DNA of 64,000 nucleotides from Lujinxingiaceae bacterium (GTDB lineage Bacteria; Myxococcota_A; Bradymonadia; Bradymonadales; Bradymonadaceae): positions 1 through 64,000 of the forward strand of contig JACCWM010000148.1 of NCBI GenBank assembly GCA_013697635.1, read 5' to 3'. This document shows, piece by piece, positions 35,717 through 43,659 of this stretch (position 1 is its first letter; each line of letters begins with the position of its first letter). Made by a program: the position numbers and the translations under genes. Below the pieces are notes generated by a model. That model was not told the DNA's origin and made no database searches. It worked only from the letters and a program-made list of their open reading frames with translations.

Positions 35717-36196
35717 ATGGATGCCCCTTGTTTGCCCTCGCTTTTCTCTCGCCTTTGCCTGCTCGCCATGCTTGTGAGCTGCGTCGCACTGACGGCCTCG
35801 GGTTGCGGCTACCTCGACGACGACATCCTGCTCTCCGACGAGATGTTCGACGAGACCTTCAGTGTGGAAGGAATGGCCCTTTATGGGAGCAGCCATTCGT
35901 CAAGCAGGTGCGGCGGGGGAAGCTACGGCATTGGCAGGCGCGCCTCAGTCATGAGCTTTGAGGAGATGATCATCGAGGGCGAACGCAGCATGCTCGAAGT
36001 GTCGCCGGCTGCTGTAGAGCAGCGTGGCCTGGCCGCAAATGGGGCAGCGCGACGAGGCGCAGTCGCCGGCCAGCCCATTGAGGCACACCAGCGAGACCTC
36101 GAGGGGGCAGGGGTTGCCGGCTGGGGCGTGGTCTTCGTCGACCAGAGCGAGCGCCGTCGCGACCAGGTGCTCCACTACGCCGGCGCTCACCCATGA
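35717..36196 (+). CDS. Small lipoprotein, 3' half overlapped by an antisense frame
   Basis: A 159-residue frame starting with a lipoprotein signal (LTASGC lipobox) and an acidic segment (LDDDILLSDEMFDETF). The first 60 codons look coding, with GGAGAG 6 bp before ATG. The remainder has irregular third-position GC, whereas the opposite strand there has very high third-position GC. The gene may be shorter in reality, frame-shifted, or eroded. No function is visible. Confidence 0.5.
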   Translation: MDAPCLPSLFSRLCLLAMLVSCVALTASGCGYLDDDILLSDEMFDETFSVEGMALYGSSHSSSRCGGGSYGIGRRASVMSFEEMIIEGERSMLEVSPAAVEQRGLAANGAARRGAVAGQPIEAHQRDLEGAGVAGWGVVFVDQSERRRDQVLHYAGAHP

Positions 36197-36205
36197 ACTT
36201 GGCAT
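35945..36205 (-). CDS. Possible small zinc-ribbon-like protein, antisense
   Basis: An 86-residue frame on the opposite strand of the lipoprotein's 3' half. Its codons have strongly G/C third positions over most of the length, like the genes around it. It contains clustered Cys (PCPLEVSLVC, then DCASSRCPIC) that could bind a metal. The ribosome site is weak and no homologue is known to me, so this is tentative. Confidence 0.4.
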   Translation of the reverse strand: MPSSWVSAGVVEHLVATALALVDEDHAPAGNPCPLEVSLVCLNGLAGDCASSRCPICGQATLLYSSRRHFEHAAFALDDHLLKAHD

Positions 36206-36359
36206 CAGCCAGGCATGTAAACTCAGGTTGAACTTGACGCTTGCAAAACCCTTCCTGTATTAGCCAGTTAATCTGTCGAATTACCTTGCAGCGCACATCA
36301 CATACATGCTGCATTTTTTGCGAAGTTAACGATTAAATTCATTGTACAGGAAGGTACTC

Positions 36360-36740
36360 ATGCAGCGTGGCGAAGTTAAAAATCCGGTGACTGTTCTCAT
36401 TCTCACGATGGTCACGTGCGGCATCTATGCGATCATCTGGATCTTGCAAACCGTTGCCGACATCAACAAGGGCCTTGGCCGCGAAGAGTTCAACGCCGTC
36501 AAGGAGCTCGTGCTCAGCGTCGTGACCTGCGGCTTGTGGGGCATCTGGTTTCAATGGCGTCTTTGCGAGTCGGTCGTCAAGCTTCAGCAGGCCTGGGGCG
36601 TCAAGCCGCAGATGGAGGCCCCGATCCTCTTTTTGATGTGCATCTTCGGTCTTGGCCCCTTCTTCATCCAGCAGAGCCTCAACGCGGCCTGGGAGCAAGG
36701 CACCCCTGGCGGCGCCGGCGGCTTCGGAACGCCTGCCTGA
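36360..36740 (+). CDS. DUF4234-like small membrane protein
   Basis: A 126-residue membrane protein with helices at about 10-30, 45-68 and 85-105. The pattern NPVTVLILTMVTCGIYAIIW and GLWGIWFQWRLCE fits DUF4234 proteins, whose function is unknown. The site AGGAAGG lies 6 bp before the ATG. Followed by an intrinsic terminator. Confidence 0.75.
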   Translation: MQRGEVKNPVTVLILTMVTCGIYAIIWILQTVADINKGLGREEFNAVKELVLSVVTCGLWGIWFQWRLCESVVKLQQAWGVKPQMEAPILFLMCIFGLGPFFIQQSLNAAWEQGTPGGAGGFGTPA

Positions 36741-36822
36741 GCGAGCTTGTGACAAGCGGCGCGGCCTGAGCAAGATTGGAGTCCGCGCGGCTTGCACCCG
36801 AGAGCGCCAGGGCACACCATAG

Positions 36823-36855
36823 AAGGGTGACTCGATTGACGAGTCGCCCTTTTTT
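36823..36855 (+). terminator. Intrinsic terminator after the DUF4234-like gene
   Basis: AAGGGTGACTCG pairs with CGAGTCGCCCTT (one G-T pair) over a 5-base loop and is followed directly by a run of T. It ends 27 bp before the next ATG. Confidence 0.85.
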
Positions 36856-36882
36856 GTGGCCAGTTTTACGGACCCATTTGCG

Positions 36883-37290
36883 ATGCACGAAGCGCTGACA
36901 TCGTCGGAGAGACGCAAGGGCTGGTGGTATGTCGGGCTTTTTGTGGGCCTTCTGGCCGCCTCCTGGCTTTTCCCGCACACGCCGCTCGACGGCATCATCT
37001 GGTGTCCCTTTCGCCGGCTGACGGGCTTCGAGTGTATGGGCTGCGGGATGACGCGTGCCTGCGTTGCGCTCGTTCATGGCCGCCTGATCGAGTCGCTCAC
37101 CTACCACGCCTTTGGGCTGCTGTTGGTGCTGGGCCTGGGCGTTGGCGCAGCCCAAGGCCTGGCGCAAAACGTGTTGGACCGTCGCCTGGACTGGTCGGGG
37201 CGACGGCTCTGGCAGCGCCACCAAAACGTCGTCTGGTACGCGCTTTTGGCCCTGCTCGTGGTCTACTGGCTGGTTCGAATGCTTGTCTGA
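36883..37290 (+). CDS. DUF2752 family membrane protein
   Basis: A 135-residue protein with three membrane helices. The family motif is clear: CPFRRLTGFECMGCGMTRAC (about residues 43-62). The role of DUF2752 is not established. I use the ATG at 36883 because the GTG at 36856 lies in the terminator's T run. Confidence 0.82.
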   Translation: MHEALTSSERRKGWWYVGLFVGLLAASWLFPHTPLDGIIWCPFRRLTGFECMGCGMTRACVALVHGRLIESLTYHAFGLLLVLGLGVGAAQGLAQNVLDRRLDWSGRRLWQRHQNVVWYALLALLVVYWLVRMLV

Positions 37291-37310
37291 AGTGACGATC
37301 GCGACATACT

Positions 37311-37338
37311 TTGCAATGATTGACATGCGTGGCATACT
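37311..37338 (+). promoter_or_regulatory. Candidate promoter for the OmpA fusion gene
   Basis: TTGCAA and CATACT are separated by 16 bp about 135 bp upstream of the gene. The match is moderate. Confidence 0.3.
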
Positions 37339-37471
37339 GGCGGCGCCCGACCTCGAAGAAAAGGACGGATTGTTGTGGATGCAACGCCCTGATTCTATGC
37401 AATAAGCGCGCAGCCTGTTCGAGCCACCGAGCTCGTGGGATTGCCCTGTTAAGCCTGATGCTGGAGAGACC

Positions 37472-39547
37472 ATGGTACGGTGCGGTAAGTTGGCAGCAAG
37501 TTCGCTTCTTGGAGTCGTTTTGGCCGTAGGACTGCCTGCTGCGGTCCTGGCGCAATCCGGCCTGCCTTCGGCCGACGAGTTGGCCGCAACCGATGATTTC
37601 TCGGCGCTCGACACCGCAGCCGAGCCCGCCACGCCCAGAGCCCAGGCGCAGCCGGCGCCCGCAGCCCCGTCCGAAGCGAGGAACGAAGATCGCACCGTGC
37701 AAGCAGACGACGCGCCCCGGCTTGCCACACCCGGTCAAAGTCAGGAGGGTTCACGAGGCTTTCACGGCATCAGCTCGGCGCGCCCGGGCGCTCAGAACTC
37801 CTTTGGGATCGGATTTTTGGGTGAAATCTATGCTGGCGAGGGCGCCGTTCGCGCCACCGACTCCAATAACACCCTGGTGGGCAATCTCGTGGTTCAGGGC
37901 ACCTTTCACGAGCACTTCTCGGCGAACTTTCGCCTCCAGGCGCGCAACAGCGTCAACACCTACGGCCGCCCCCAGGCCATGCTCTCGCAGGGCGACATGC
38001 TGCTCGGTCTGCGTGGCCATCTGGTGGCTACTCCCTGGCTCGATCTTGCTGCAGATCTGAGCTTCGATCTACCGTCGAGCTTTGGCAGCGTCGGCCCGAC
38101 CTTCTCGGCCATGAGTGTGCGCCCGCGCATGCTCGCCACGGCCGATCTCGGTGAGCTCTTCGGAGCGGTCAACGGCGAGCCCATTCCGCTGTATGGACAC
38201 TTCAACTTTGGCTACCGCTTCGACAACTCCGAGAAGCTCTTCGAAGGGGTCAGCAATCCCACACGTATCGAGCGCTTCGCCTACGGAATCAACGCCTACG
38301 ACATGCTCGAGATTGGCCTGGGGTTTGAGTACCAGCTTCCTTATGTGACGCCCTTTTTGGCATGGAATCTCAACATTCCGGTCAACGGCGCCGACGGTCT
38401 TTGCGACCGGGACCGCCCGCTCGATTGTGTCGCCGACGCCGGCGCCGGCTCCTACCCGCAGGTCTTGAGTCTTGGCCTGCGCGGCGAGCCGGTCAAGCAC
38501 CTCGGGCTCCAAGCCGGCATCGACTTTGGCCTGACCAGCAAGGACGCCGAAGGCCTCGGTGTCACGCTGCCCTTCAACTTCATCCTCGGTCTCACCTACA
38601 CGATCGATCCGGTTGCCGAGCTCGTCGTCGAGGAGAAGATCGTCGAGCAGGTCATCGAGAAGGCTCCGCCCCAGGGCATCCTCGTCGGCCTGGTCACCGA
38701 CCGTGTCACCGGAAAGCCCGTCGGTGGCGCGCAGATCGAGTATTTGACGCGAGCCGAGAACATTCAGCTTACCGGCGCAACAAGCGGGGCATTTCGCTCT
38801 TATGCTTTTGGCCCCGGCATCGTGCTCGAGGTCATGGTCACCCACCCCAACTACGAGACGGCGACGATGACCCATATCGTCGTCGACGGTGAGCAACCGA
38901 TCGAGTTCAAGCTCAAGGCCGCTGCACGCGCCGGCACCGTTCGCGGAACGGTCACCGACATCAACGGCGCCGCGGTCGCCAACGCCACGATCAAGCTCAA
39001 CGGCGCCAAGCCCGTCGAGGTCAAGACCGGCGCGGACGGCCGCTACAGCGCCGAGGTCCAGGCCGGACCCTACACCGTGGCCGCGATGGCCTCCACCTAC
39101 CAGACCGCGGGCAAAGACGTGCGCGTCGAGGCCAACGGCACGGTCGATCTCGACATCACGCTGCAACCGGCCGCAAAAGAGAGCTTCGTCGAGGTGAGCA
39201 CCGAAGAGATCAAGATCACCGACCGCATTCAGTTCGAGACCGGTGCGGCCACGATCTTGCCGGGCTCGTTCAACGTGCTCGACCAGGTCGCCTCGGTGAT
39301 CTTTGAAAACCCACAAATCAAGAAGATGCAGATTCAGGGTCACACCGACGACGTCGGCTCAGCCGAGCTCAACCTCGAGCTCTCCCAGCAACGCGCCGAC
39401 GCGGTTCGCACCTACCTGATTGGCAAGGGCGTCGCCGCCGAGCGCCTGACGGCCAAGGGCGTGGGCTCGCAGCAGCCTTTGCTGCCCAACACCACGAACC
39501 GCAATCGCAGCCTCAACCGGCGCGTCGAGTTCAGGATCGTCAACTAA
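37472..39547 (+). CDS. Outer-membrane barrel with carboxypeptidase-regulatory-like and OmpA domains
   Basis: A 691-residue envelope protein. A signal peptide (to VLAQ, about 28) and an Ala/Pro-rich linker lead to a beta-rich, porin-like region (about 105-385). A hinge rich in Glu/Val (VVEEKIVEQVIEKAPP) follows. Two carboxypeptidase-regulatory-like beta modules come next (GILVGLVTDRVTGKPVGGA and GTVRGTVTDINGAAVANA). The C-terminus is an OmpA peptidoglycan-binding domain (IQGHTDDVGSAELNLELSQQ, later NRSLNRRVEFRI). It would link outer membrane and peptidoglycan. GGAGAG precedes the ATG; a strong terminator follows. Confidence 0.9.
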   Translation: MVRCGKLAASSLLGVVLAVGLPAAVLAQSGLPSADELAATDDFSALDTAAEPATPRAQAQPAPAAPSEARNEDRTVQADDAPRLATPGQSQEGSRGFHGISSARPGAQNSFGIGFLGEIYAGEGAVRATDSNNTLVGNLVVQGTFHEHFSANFRLQARNSVNTYGRPQAMLSQGDMLLGLRGHLVATPWLDLAADLSFDLPSSFGSVGPTFSAMSVRPRMLATADLGELFGAVNGEPIPLYGHFNFGYRFDNSEKLFEGVSNPTRIERFAYGINAYDMLEIGLGFEYQLPYVTPFLAWNLNIPVNGADGLCDRDRPLDCVADAGAGSYPQVLSLGLRGEPVKHLGLQAGIDFGLTSKDAEGLGVTLPFNFILGLTYTIDPVAELVVEEKIVEQVIEKAPPQGILVGLVTDRVTGKPVGGAQIEYLTRAENIQLTGATSGAFRSYAFGPGIVLEVMVTHPNYETATMTHIVVDGEQPIEFKLKAAARAGTVRGTVTDINGAAVANATIKLNGAKPVEVKTGADGRYSAEVQAGPYTVAAMASTYQTAGKDVRVEANGTVDLDITLQPAAKESFVEVSTEEIKITDRIQFETGAATILPGSFNVLDQVASVIFENPQIKKMQIQGHTDDVGSAELNLELSQQRADAVRTYLIGKGVAAERLTAKGVGSQQPLLPNTTNRNRSLNRRVEFRIVN

Positions 39548-39580
39548 GGCTCGCACCAAACCCACGGAATAAAGACTGCG

Positions 39581-39614
39581 GCCCCCTTCCTTAGCGAAGG
39601 GGGCTCTTTTTTTT
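39581..39614 (+). terminator. Intrinsic terminator after the OmpA fusion gene
   Basis: A perfect 9-bp stem GCCCCCTTC / GAAGGGGGC with a 6-base loop, followed by TC and eight T. It isolates this gene from radA. Confidence 0.9.
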
Positions 39615-39659
39615 CAAATTCAATCGCGCCCAGATTCCATTAAGCCAGGGACCGCCATC

Positions 39660-41081
39660 ATGGCCAAGACACGCTCGATCTATGTTTGTCAGAACTGCGC
39701 TCACGAGTCGGCGCGCTGGTTGGGCCGCTGCCCGGGCTGCGAGGACTGGAACAGCTTTGTCGAAGAGCTTCGCGGCGGCGCCGAGGCGCCGTCCCACCAG
39801 AGCAGCGCTCGCGCCGGCTTTGGCGCCGAGGGCGGCGGCGAGGCGATGCGCATGGGTGACGTCAGCGGCTCGGCCGAGGACCGGATCTTGAGCGGCATCT
39901 CCGAGCTCGATCGCGTGCTCGGCGGCGGCTTCGTGCACGGCGGTGTTGTCTTGCTCGGCGGCGATCCCGGCATCGGCAAGTCCACCCTGTCCTTGCAGGT
40001 CGCCGGCCACTTCGCCTCGGCCGGAAACGAGGTGCTCTACATCTCCGGCGAGGAGAGCCTCAAGCAGCTCAAGATGCGCGCCGAGCGCCTCAACGTCGAC
40101 GCCAACGACGTGCTCGTGCTCTGCGAGACCAGCCTCGAGCGTGTGGAAAAACGCCTTCGCGAGCGCCCACCGCGGCTGCTGATCCTCGACTCGATCCAGA
40201 CCCTTGCCACCGACGCCCTGAGCTCGTCTCCGGGCAGCGTCGCCCAGCTTCGCGAGGTCACCGCCGCGCTCACCCAGCTCGCCAAGGGCCTGGGCGTGCC
40301 CACCGTGCTCGTGGGCCACGTCACCAAGGACGGCAACATCGCCGGCCCCAAGGTGCTCGAGCACATGGTCGACACCGTGCTCTACTTCGAGGGCCAGTCG
40401 GGCCTGAGCTATCGCATCCTTCGCGCCGTCAAGAATCGCTACGGCTCGACCAACGAGATCGGCGTCTTCGAGATGCGCGGCGACGGTCTGCACGAGGTTT
40501 TGAATCCCTCGGAGATGTTTTTGGCCGAGCGGCCTCAGGGAGCGCCAGGCAGCGTCGTCGTGCCCGTCGTCGAGGGCTCGCGCCCACTGCTCGTCGAGCT
40601 GCAGGCGCTGATCAGTCCCACGAGCTACGGCCCGCCGCGCATCACGGCCGTGGGCGTCGAACACAACCGCGTGCTGTTGTTGCTCAACATCATCGAGAAG
40701 CGCACTGGCCTCAAGGTCGCCGGCCAGGATGTGTTCGTCAACGTCGCCGGCGGCGTGCGTGTGGCCGAGCCGGCCGTCGACCTGGGTATTGTCGCGGCCG
40801 TGCTCTCGAGCTATCTCGAGCGACCCGTGCCCCAGGGCGCGGTCTGCTTCGGTGAGGTCGGGCTAACCGGCGAGGTGCGTGCCGTCTCGATGGCGCCCGC
40901 GCGCCTGGCCGAGGCCCAGAAACTCGGCTTCACACGTGCCGCCTTGCCGCGTGGCAACGCCGCGGCGGTCGAAGAACACTTCGGCGCCCCCAAATCGGCC
41001 GGTCTGGTCGACTTTCACCTCGACCACGTGCGCACGCTGGCCGATGCCATCCGGGCCATCTTCGGCAAGGATGTGCTCTGA
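39660..41081 (+). CDS. radA: DNA repair protein RadA
   Basis: RadA is a RecA-like ATPase that helps process recombination intermediates. All marks are present in 473 residues: a zinc finger (CQNCAHESARWLGRCPGC), Walker A GGDPGIGKST, the RadA-specific KNRYG, and a Lon-protease-like C-terminal domain (VNVAGGVRVAEPAVDLGIVA). Confidence 0.97.
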   Translation: MAKTRSIYVCQNCAHESARWLGRCPGCEDWNSFVEELRGGAEAPSHQSSARAGFGAEGGGEAMRMGDVSGSAEDRILSGISELDRVLGGGFVHGGVVLLGGDPGIGKSTLSLQVAGHFASAGNEVLYISGEESLKQLKMRAERLNVDANDVLVLCETSLERVEKRLRERPPRLLILDSIQTLATDALSSSPGSVAQLREVTAALTQLAKGLGVPTVLVGHVTKDGNIAGPKVLEHMVDTVLYFEGQSGLSYRILRAVKNRYGSTNEIGVFEMRGDGLHEVLNPSEMFLAERPQGAPGSVVVPVVEGSRPLLVELQALISPTSYGPPRITAVGVEHNRVLLLLNIIEKRTGLKVAGQDVFVNVAGGVRVAEPAVDLGIVAAVLSSYLERPVPQGAVCFGEVGLTGEVRAVSMAPARLAEAQKLGFTRAALPRGNAAAVEEHFGAPKSAGLVDFHLDHVRTLADAIRAIFGKDVL

Positions 41082-41083
41082 TC

Positions 41084-41118
41084 GGCGCCCAAAATCTGGC
41101 GCCCAAAATCTGGCGCCC
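41084..41118. repeat. 14-bp tandem repeat after radA
   Basis: Two exact copies of GGCGCCCAAAATCT and a half copy (GGCGCCC) begin 3 bp after the radA stop. Each copy starts with the palindrome GGCGCC. It may be slippage-derived; no function is evident. Confidence 0.6.
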
Positions 41119-41226
41119 TGCGTCAAATTGCCTCAGGATTGGCGTGGAACAAAGTGCTAGTGTTCGCGTGTAGTAGTGAGCGAAAAACCCTGCCGAGAGG
41201 CATTCCTTCACCCAAAGAGAGCCACC

Positions 41227-41604
41227 ATGAACGAAACCAAAACCACCCTGAGTCGGCGAGATTTCTTGCAGCGCGCCGCCGTTTTGGGCGCAGCCTGTGT
41301 TGGCGCAGGCAGCCTGCTCGCAGCCTGTCAAAGCGACAAAGAGCGCCCGGCGCGCCCGGCCGGCGCCGCCGCCACCGGCGCCGCTGCCCTGAACTGCACC
41401 GACGTCTCAGCGCTCAACGATCAGCAAAAGGCCGGGCGTACCACCAATGGCTACGTTGAGAAGTCGACCAAAGCCGGCCAGGACTGCACCAATTGCGTGC
41501 TCTATACGATGCCCGCGGCGGCCGGCCAGTGCGGCGGATGCAGCGTCGTCGCAGGCCCGATCAATCCGGCAGGCTGGTGCAACATCTGGGTCGTCAAGGC
41601 CTGA
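41227..41604 (+). CDS. Tat-exported high-potential iron-sulfur protein (HiPIP-like)
   Basis: A 125-residue protein. The N-terminus has a twin-Arg signal (LSRRDFLQRAA) that ends in a possible lipobox (LLAAC). The mature C-terminal half has a HiPIP-like Cys set: DCTNC, then GQCGGC and GWCNIW. HiPIPs hold a 4Fe-4S cluster and carry electrons between cytochrome complexes and oxidases or reaction centres in the periplasm. Its stop is 4 bp from the stop of a convergent RegA-like gene, an interesting redox neighbourhood. Confidence 0.85.
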   Translation: MNETKTTLSRRDFLQRAAVLGAACVGAGSLLAACQSDKERPARPAGAAATGAAALNCTDVSALNDQQKAGRTTNGYVEKSTKAGQDCTNCVLYTMPAAAGQCGGCSVVAGPINPAGWCNIWVVKA

Positions 41605-41608
41605 GCGT

Positions 41609-42172
41609 TTAGTCCTTGGGCGGATACTTCTCGAGCTTTCGCTGCAGCGTGCGTCGGTGAATGTCGAGGCGGCGCGCCGCCTCCGAGATGTTGCCGCTGC
41701 AGTCAGCGAGCACGCGGTTGATGTGCTCCCACTCCGCGCGCGCCAGCGAAGGCGCCTGGTACTCATGCTGGGCGCCCTCCATCGGAGCCGCCTCGCCGCG
41801 CGAGAAGGCGGCGATGATGTCGTCAATGTCGGCGGGCTTTTGCAGATAGTTGAGCGCGCCCAGACGCACGGCATCGATCGCCGTGGCGATGCTGCCATAG
41901 CCGGTCAAGACGACGATCTTGGTTTGAGGATCGACCGTGAGCAGATCGCGCACCACCTCCAATCCACTCTTGCCGGGCATCTTGAGATCGACAATCGCCC
42001 ACTCGGGCGATTCCAGGCGCGCCTTGGCCATCGCCTCGTCGTAGTCGCAGGCTTTGCGTACATCAAAGCCGCGATCGCCAAAGGCGCGCGCCAAGCGGTC
42101 GCGAAAGATCGCATCGTCGTCGACGATCAGCACGCTGTGGCCGTCATGTTCAGTGGACGTCTCGTGTTCCAT
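41609..42172 (-). CDS. regA: RegA/PrrA/ActR-type response regulator
   Basis: A 187-residue regulator. The receiver has VDDD near residue 18 and an acceptor Asp in WAIVDLKMPGKSGLE; a linker leads to the Fis-type helix-turn-helix typical of the RegA family (ISEAARRLDIHRRTLQRKL). This family controls respiration, nitrogen and photosynthesis genes by redox state. The start overlaps the upstream sensor kinase gene by 23 bp. Gene symbol is assigned at family level. Confidence 0.92.
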   Translation of the reverse strand: MEHETSTEHDGHSVLIVDDDAIFRDRLARAFGDRGFDVRKACDYDEAMAKARLESPEWAIVDLKMPGKSGLEVVRDLLTVDPQTKIVVLTGYGSIATAIDAVRLGALNYLQKPADIDDIIAAFSRGEAAPMEGAQHEYQAPSLARAEWEHINRVLADCSGNISEAARRLDIHRRTLQRKLEKYPPKD

Positions 42173-43478
42173 GGATAGCCTCCTGGGTATGGGGAAAGCG
42201 CGCCGTAACGCTCGTTCCTTGCCCGGCGTGGGACTCGATAGTAAGCCTTCCGCCGATTTTCTCCACCAGCGTTCGGGCCAAAAAAACTCCCAGACCCATG
42301 CCTTTTCCGGGAGCCTTGGTCGTAAAGAAGGGCTCGCCCACGCGCTCGAGCACCTCGTCGGACATGCCCTGGCCGCGGTCGTGAACGGCGACGACGAGCA
42401 TGCGCTCGTCGAAGTCTGCGTGGAGCTCGACGATGCTCTGGGGCTGGGAGGCGTCCAGGGCATTGTTGACCAGACCACGAAGGGCCTGGGCCAGGGCGTT
42501 GGCCGGCACCGTGATGGTTTGGGTCTTGGAGCTCATGGTTATGGCCACGCGCTGGCGCTCCAAGACGCCGTCGAGCGTGCGCGCGAGCAACTCCTCGGCG
42601 CTGATCGTGCTGGCGATTTCGCCAGGCGATTCGCCCGCGTCGGCCGACATCTGCTGGAGGATGTCACGGCAGCGGCTGACCTGATCGCGGATGAGCTGTG
42701 CATCGTCGAGCAGCGCCGCCGCTGCGCCCTGCTGCTCGAGGTTTCGCTGCAGCTCGCTTGCGACCAGCGCTATGGTCGCAAGCGGCGTCGAAAACTCGTG
42801 GGCAGCGCCGGCGGCGAGCGTCGCCAAGGAGGCGAGTTTTTCATTTCGAAGTTGGGCCTCGCGGATGCCCACGAGCTCGGCATCGCGCAAGATCAGCGCG
42901 CGCTGGATCTTGTTGATGAAAAACGCGATCACGCCCGCGGTGACGCCAAAGGCCACCCACATTCCCTGGGTCTCGAGATTCCAATCACCGGGGCGGTAGG
43001 TCCATGCCAGTTGTTGGGGCTTGTATTCAAAAAACAGCACACCGTAGCAGAGCACGCAGAGCAGGGCGATAAGCCAAGTCCAAAGCGCGCGCAGCACGAG
43101 GGCGGCCAGCGCAATGTGAATGAAGAAGAGCAGACTGAAGGGATTGAACGAGCCGCCGGTCCAGTACAAAAGGCTGGTCAAGAAGAGCACGTCGAGGACC
43201 AGCACGAAGCCGACGATCGATTCGCGCCCGATGCGTCGTTGGCGCGCCCAGGCCACGAGGGCGACATTGGTGGCCATCTCCATGCCGATGATCGAGAACA
43301 AGATCGGATAGGGAAATTGAATTCCAAATAGGAAAAAGGCCGCAAGTACCACCATCGACTGGCCAACGATCGCCACCCAACGCAGACGAATAAGCCAGCG
43401 CAAGTTGAGCTGGTGAAACTCGGTTGAGCTGCGAAGCGGCGAGAGGACATCGCGCGCGCCAAAGGAAGCTTGCTTCAC
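42150..43478 (-). CDS. regB: RegB/PrrB/ActS-type redox sensor kinase
   Basis: A 442-residue kinase with six membrane helices. The loop GGSFNPFS matches the GGxxNPF quinone-binding motif of RegB. The acceptor His227 lies in AAGAAHEFSTPLATI. Cys270 in SRCRDIL matches the position of the redox-active Cys of RegB. The ATPase domain has NNALDAS and GMGLGVFLA. Start is GTG. It signals to the overlapping RegA-like regulator. Confidence 0.93.
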   Translation of the reverse strand: MKQASFGARDVLSPLRSSTEFHQLNLRWLIRLRWVAIVGQSMVVLAAFFLFGIQFPYPILFSIIGMEMATNVALVAWARQRRIGRESIVGFVLVLDVLFLTSLLYWTGGSFNPFSLLFFIHIALAALVLRALWTWLIALLCVLCYGVLFFEYKPQQLAWTYRPGDWNLETQGMWVAFGVTAGVIAFFINKIQRALILRDAELVGIREAQLRNEKLASLATLAAGAAHEFSTPLATIALVASELQRNLEQQGAAAALLDDAQLIRDQVSRCRDILQQMSADAGESPGEIASTISAEELLARTLDGVLERQRVAITMSSKTQTITVPANALAQALRGLVNNALDASQPQSIVELHADFDERMLVVAVHDRGQGMSDEVLERVGEPFFTTKAPGKGMGLGVFLARTLVEKIGGRLTIESHAGQGTSVTARFPHTQEAIHGTRDVH

Positions 43479-43659
43479 GTCGACCCGATCCTATTAGAAG
43501 AAGGTGAGCGTGCTCTCCACGACCCGCGCGCGGCTCGCACGGTCTGTGAACACGAAGCTCTGCTCAGATCTTCATGCGATCGACAAGATGACATAAATTT
43601 TCTAACTATGCTAAGCTCGCTGGCTGTGGAAATGGCCACTTGTTGGTGATTCGTGTTCT

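Noticed and set aside
43479-43659. Possible promoter with TATGCT upstream of the FHA-GAF-HD-GYP gene
   Set aside because: A -10-like TATGCT is visible, but no -35-like hexamer lies at an acceptable spacing.
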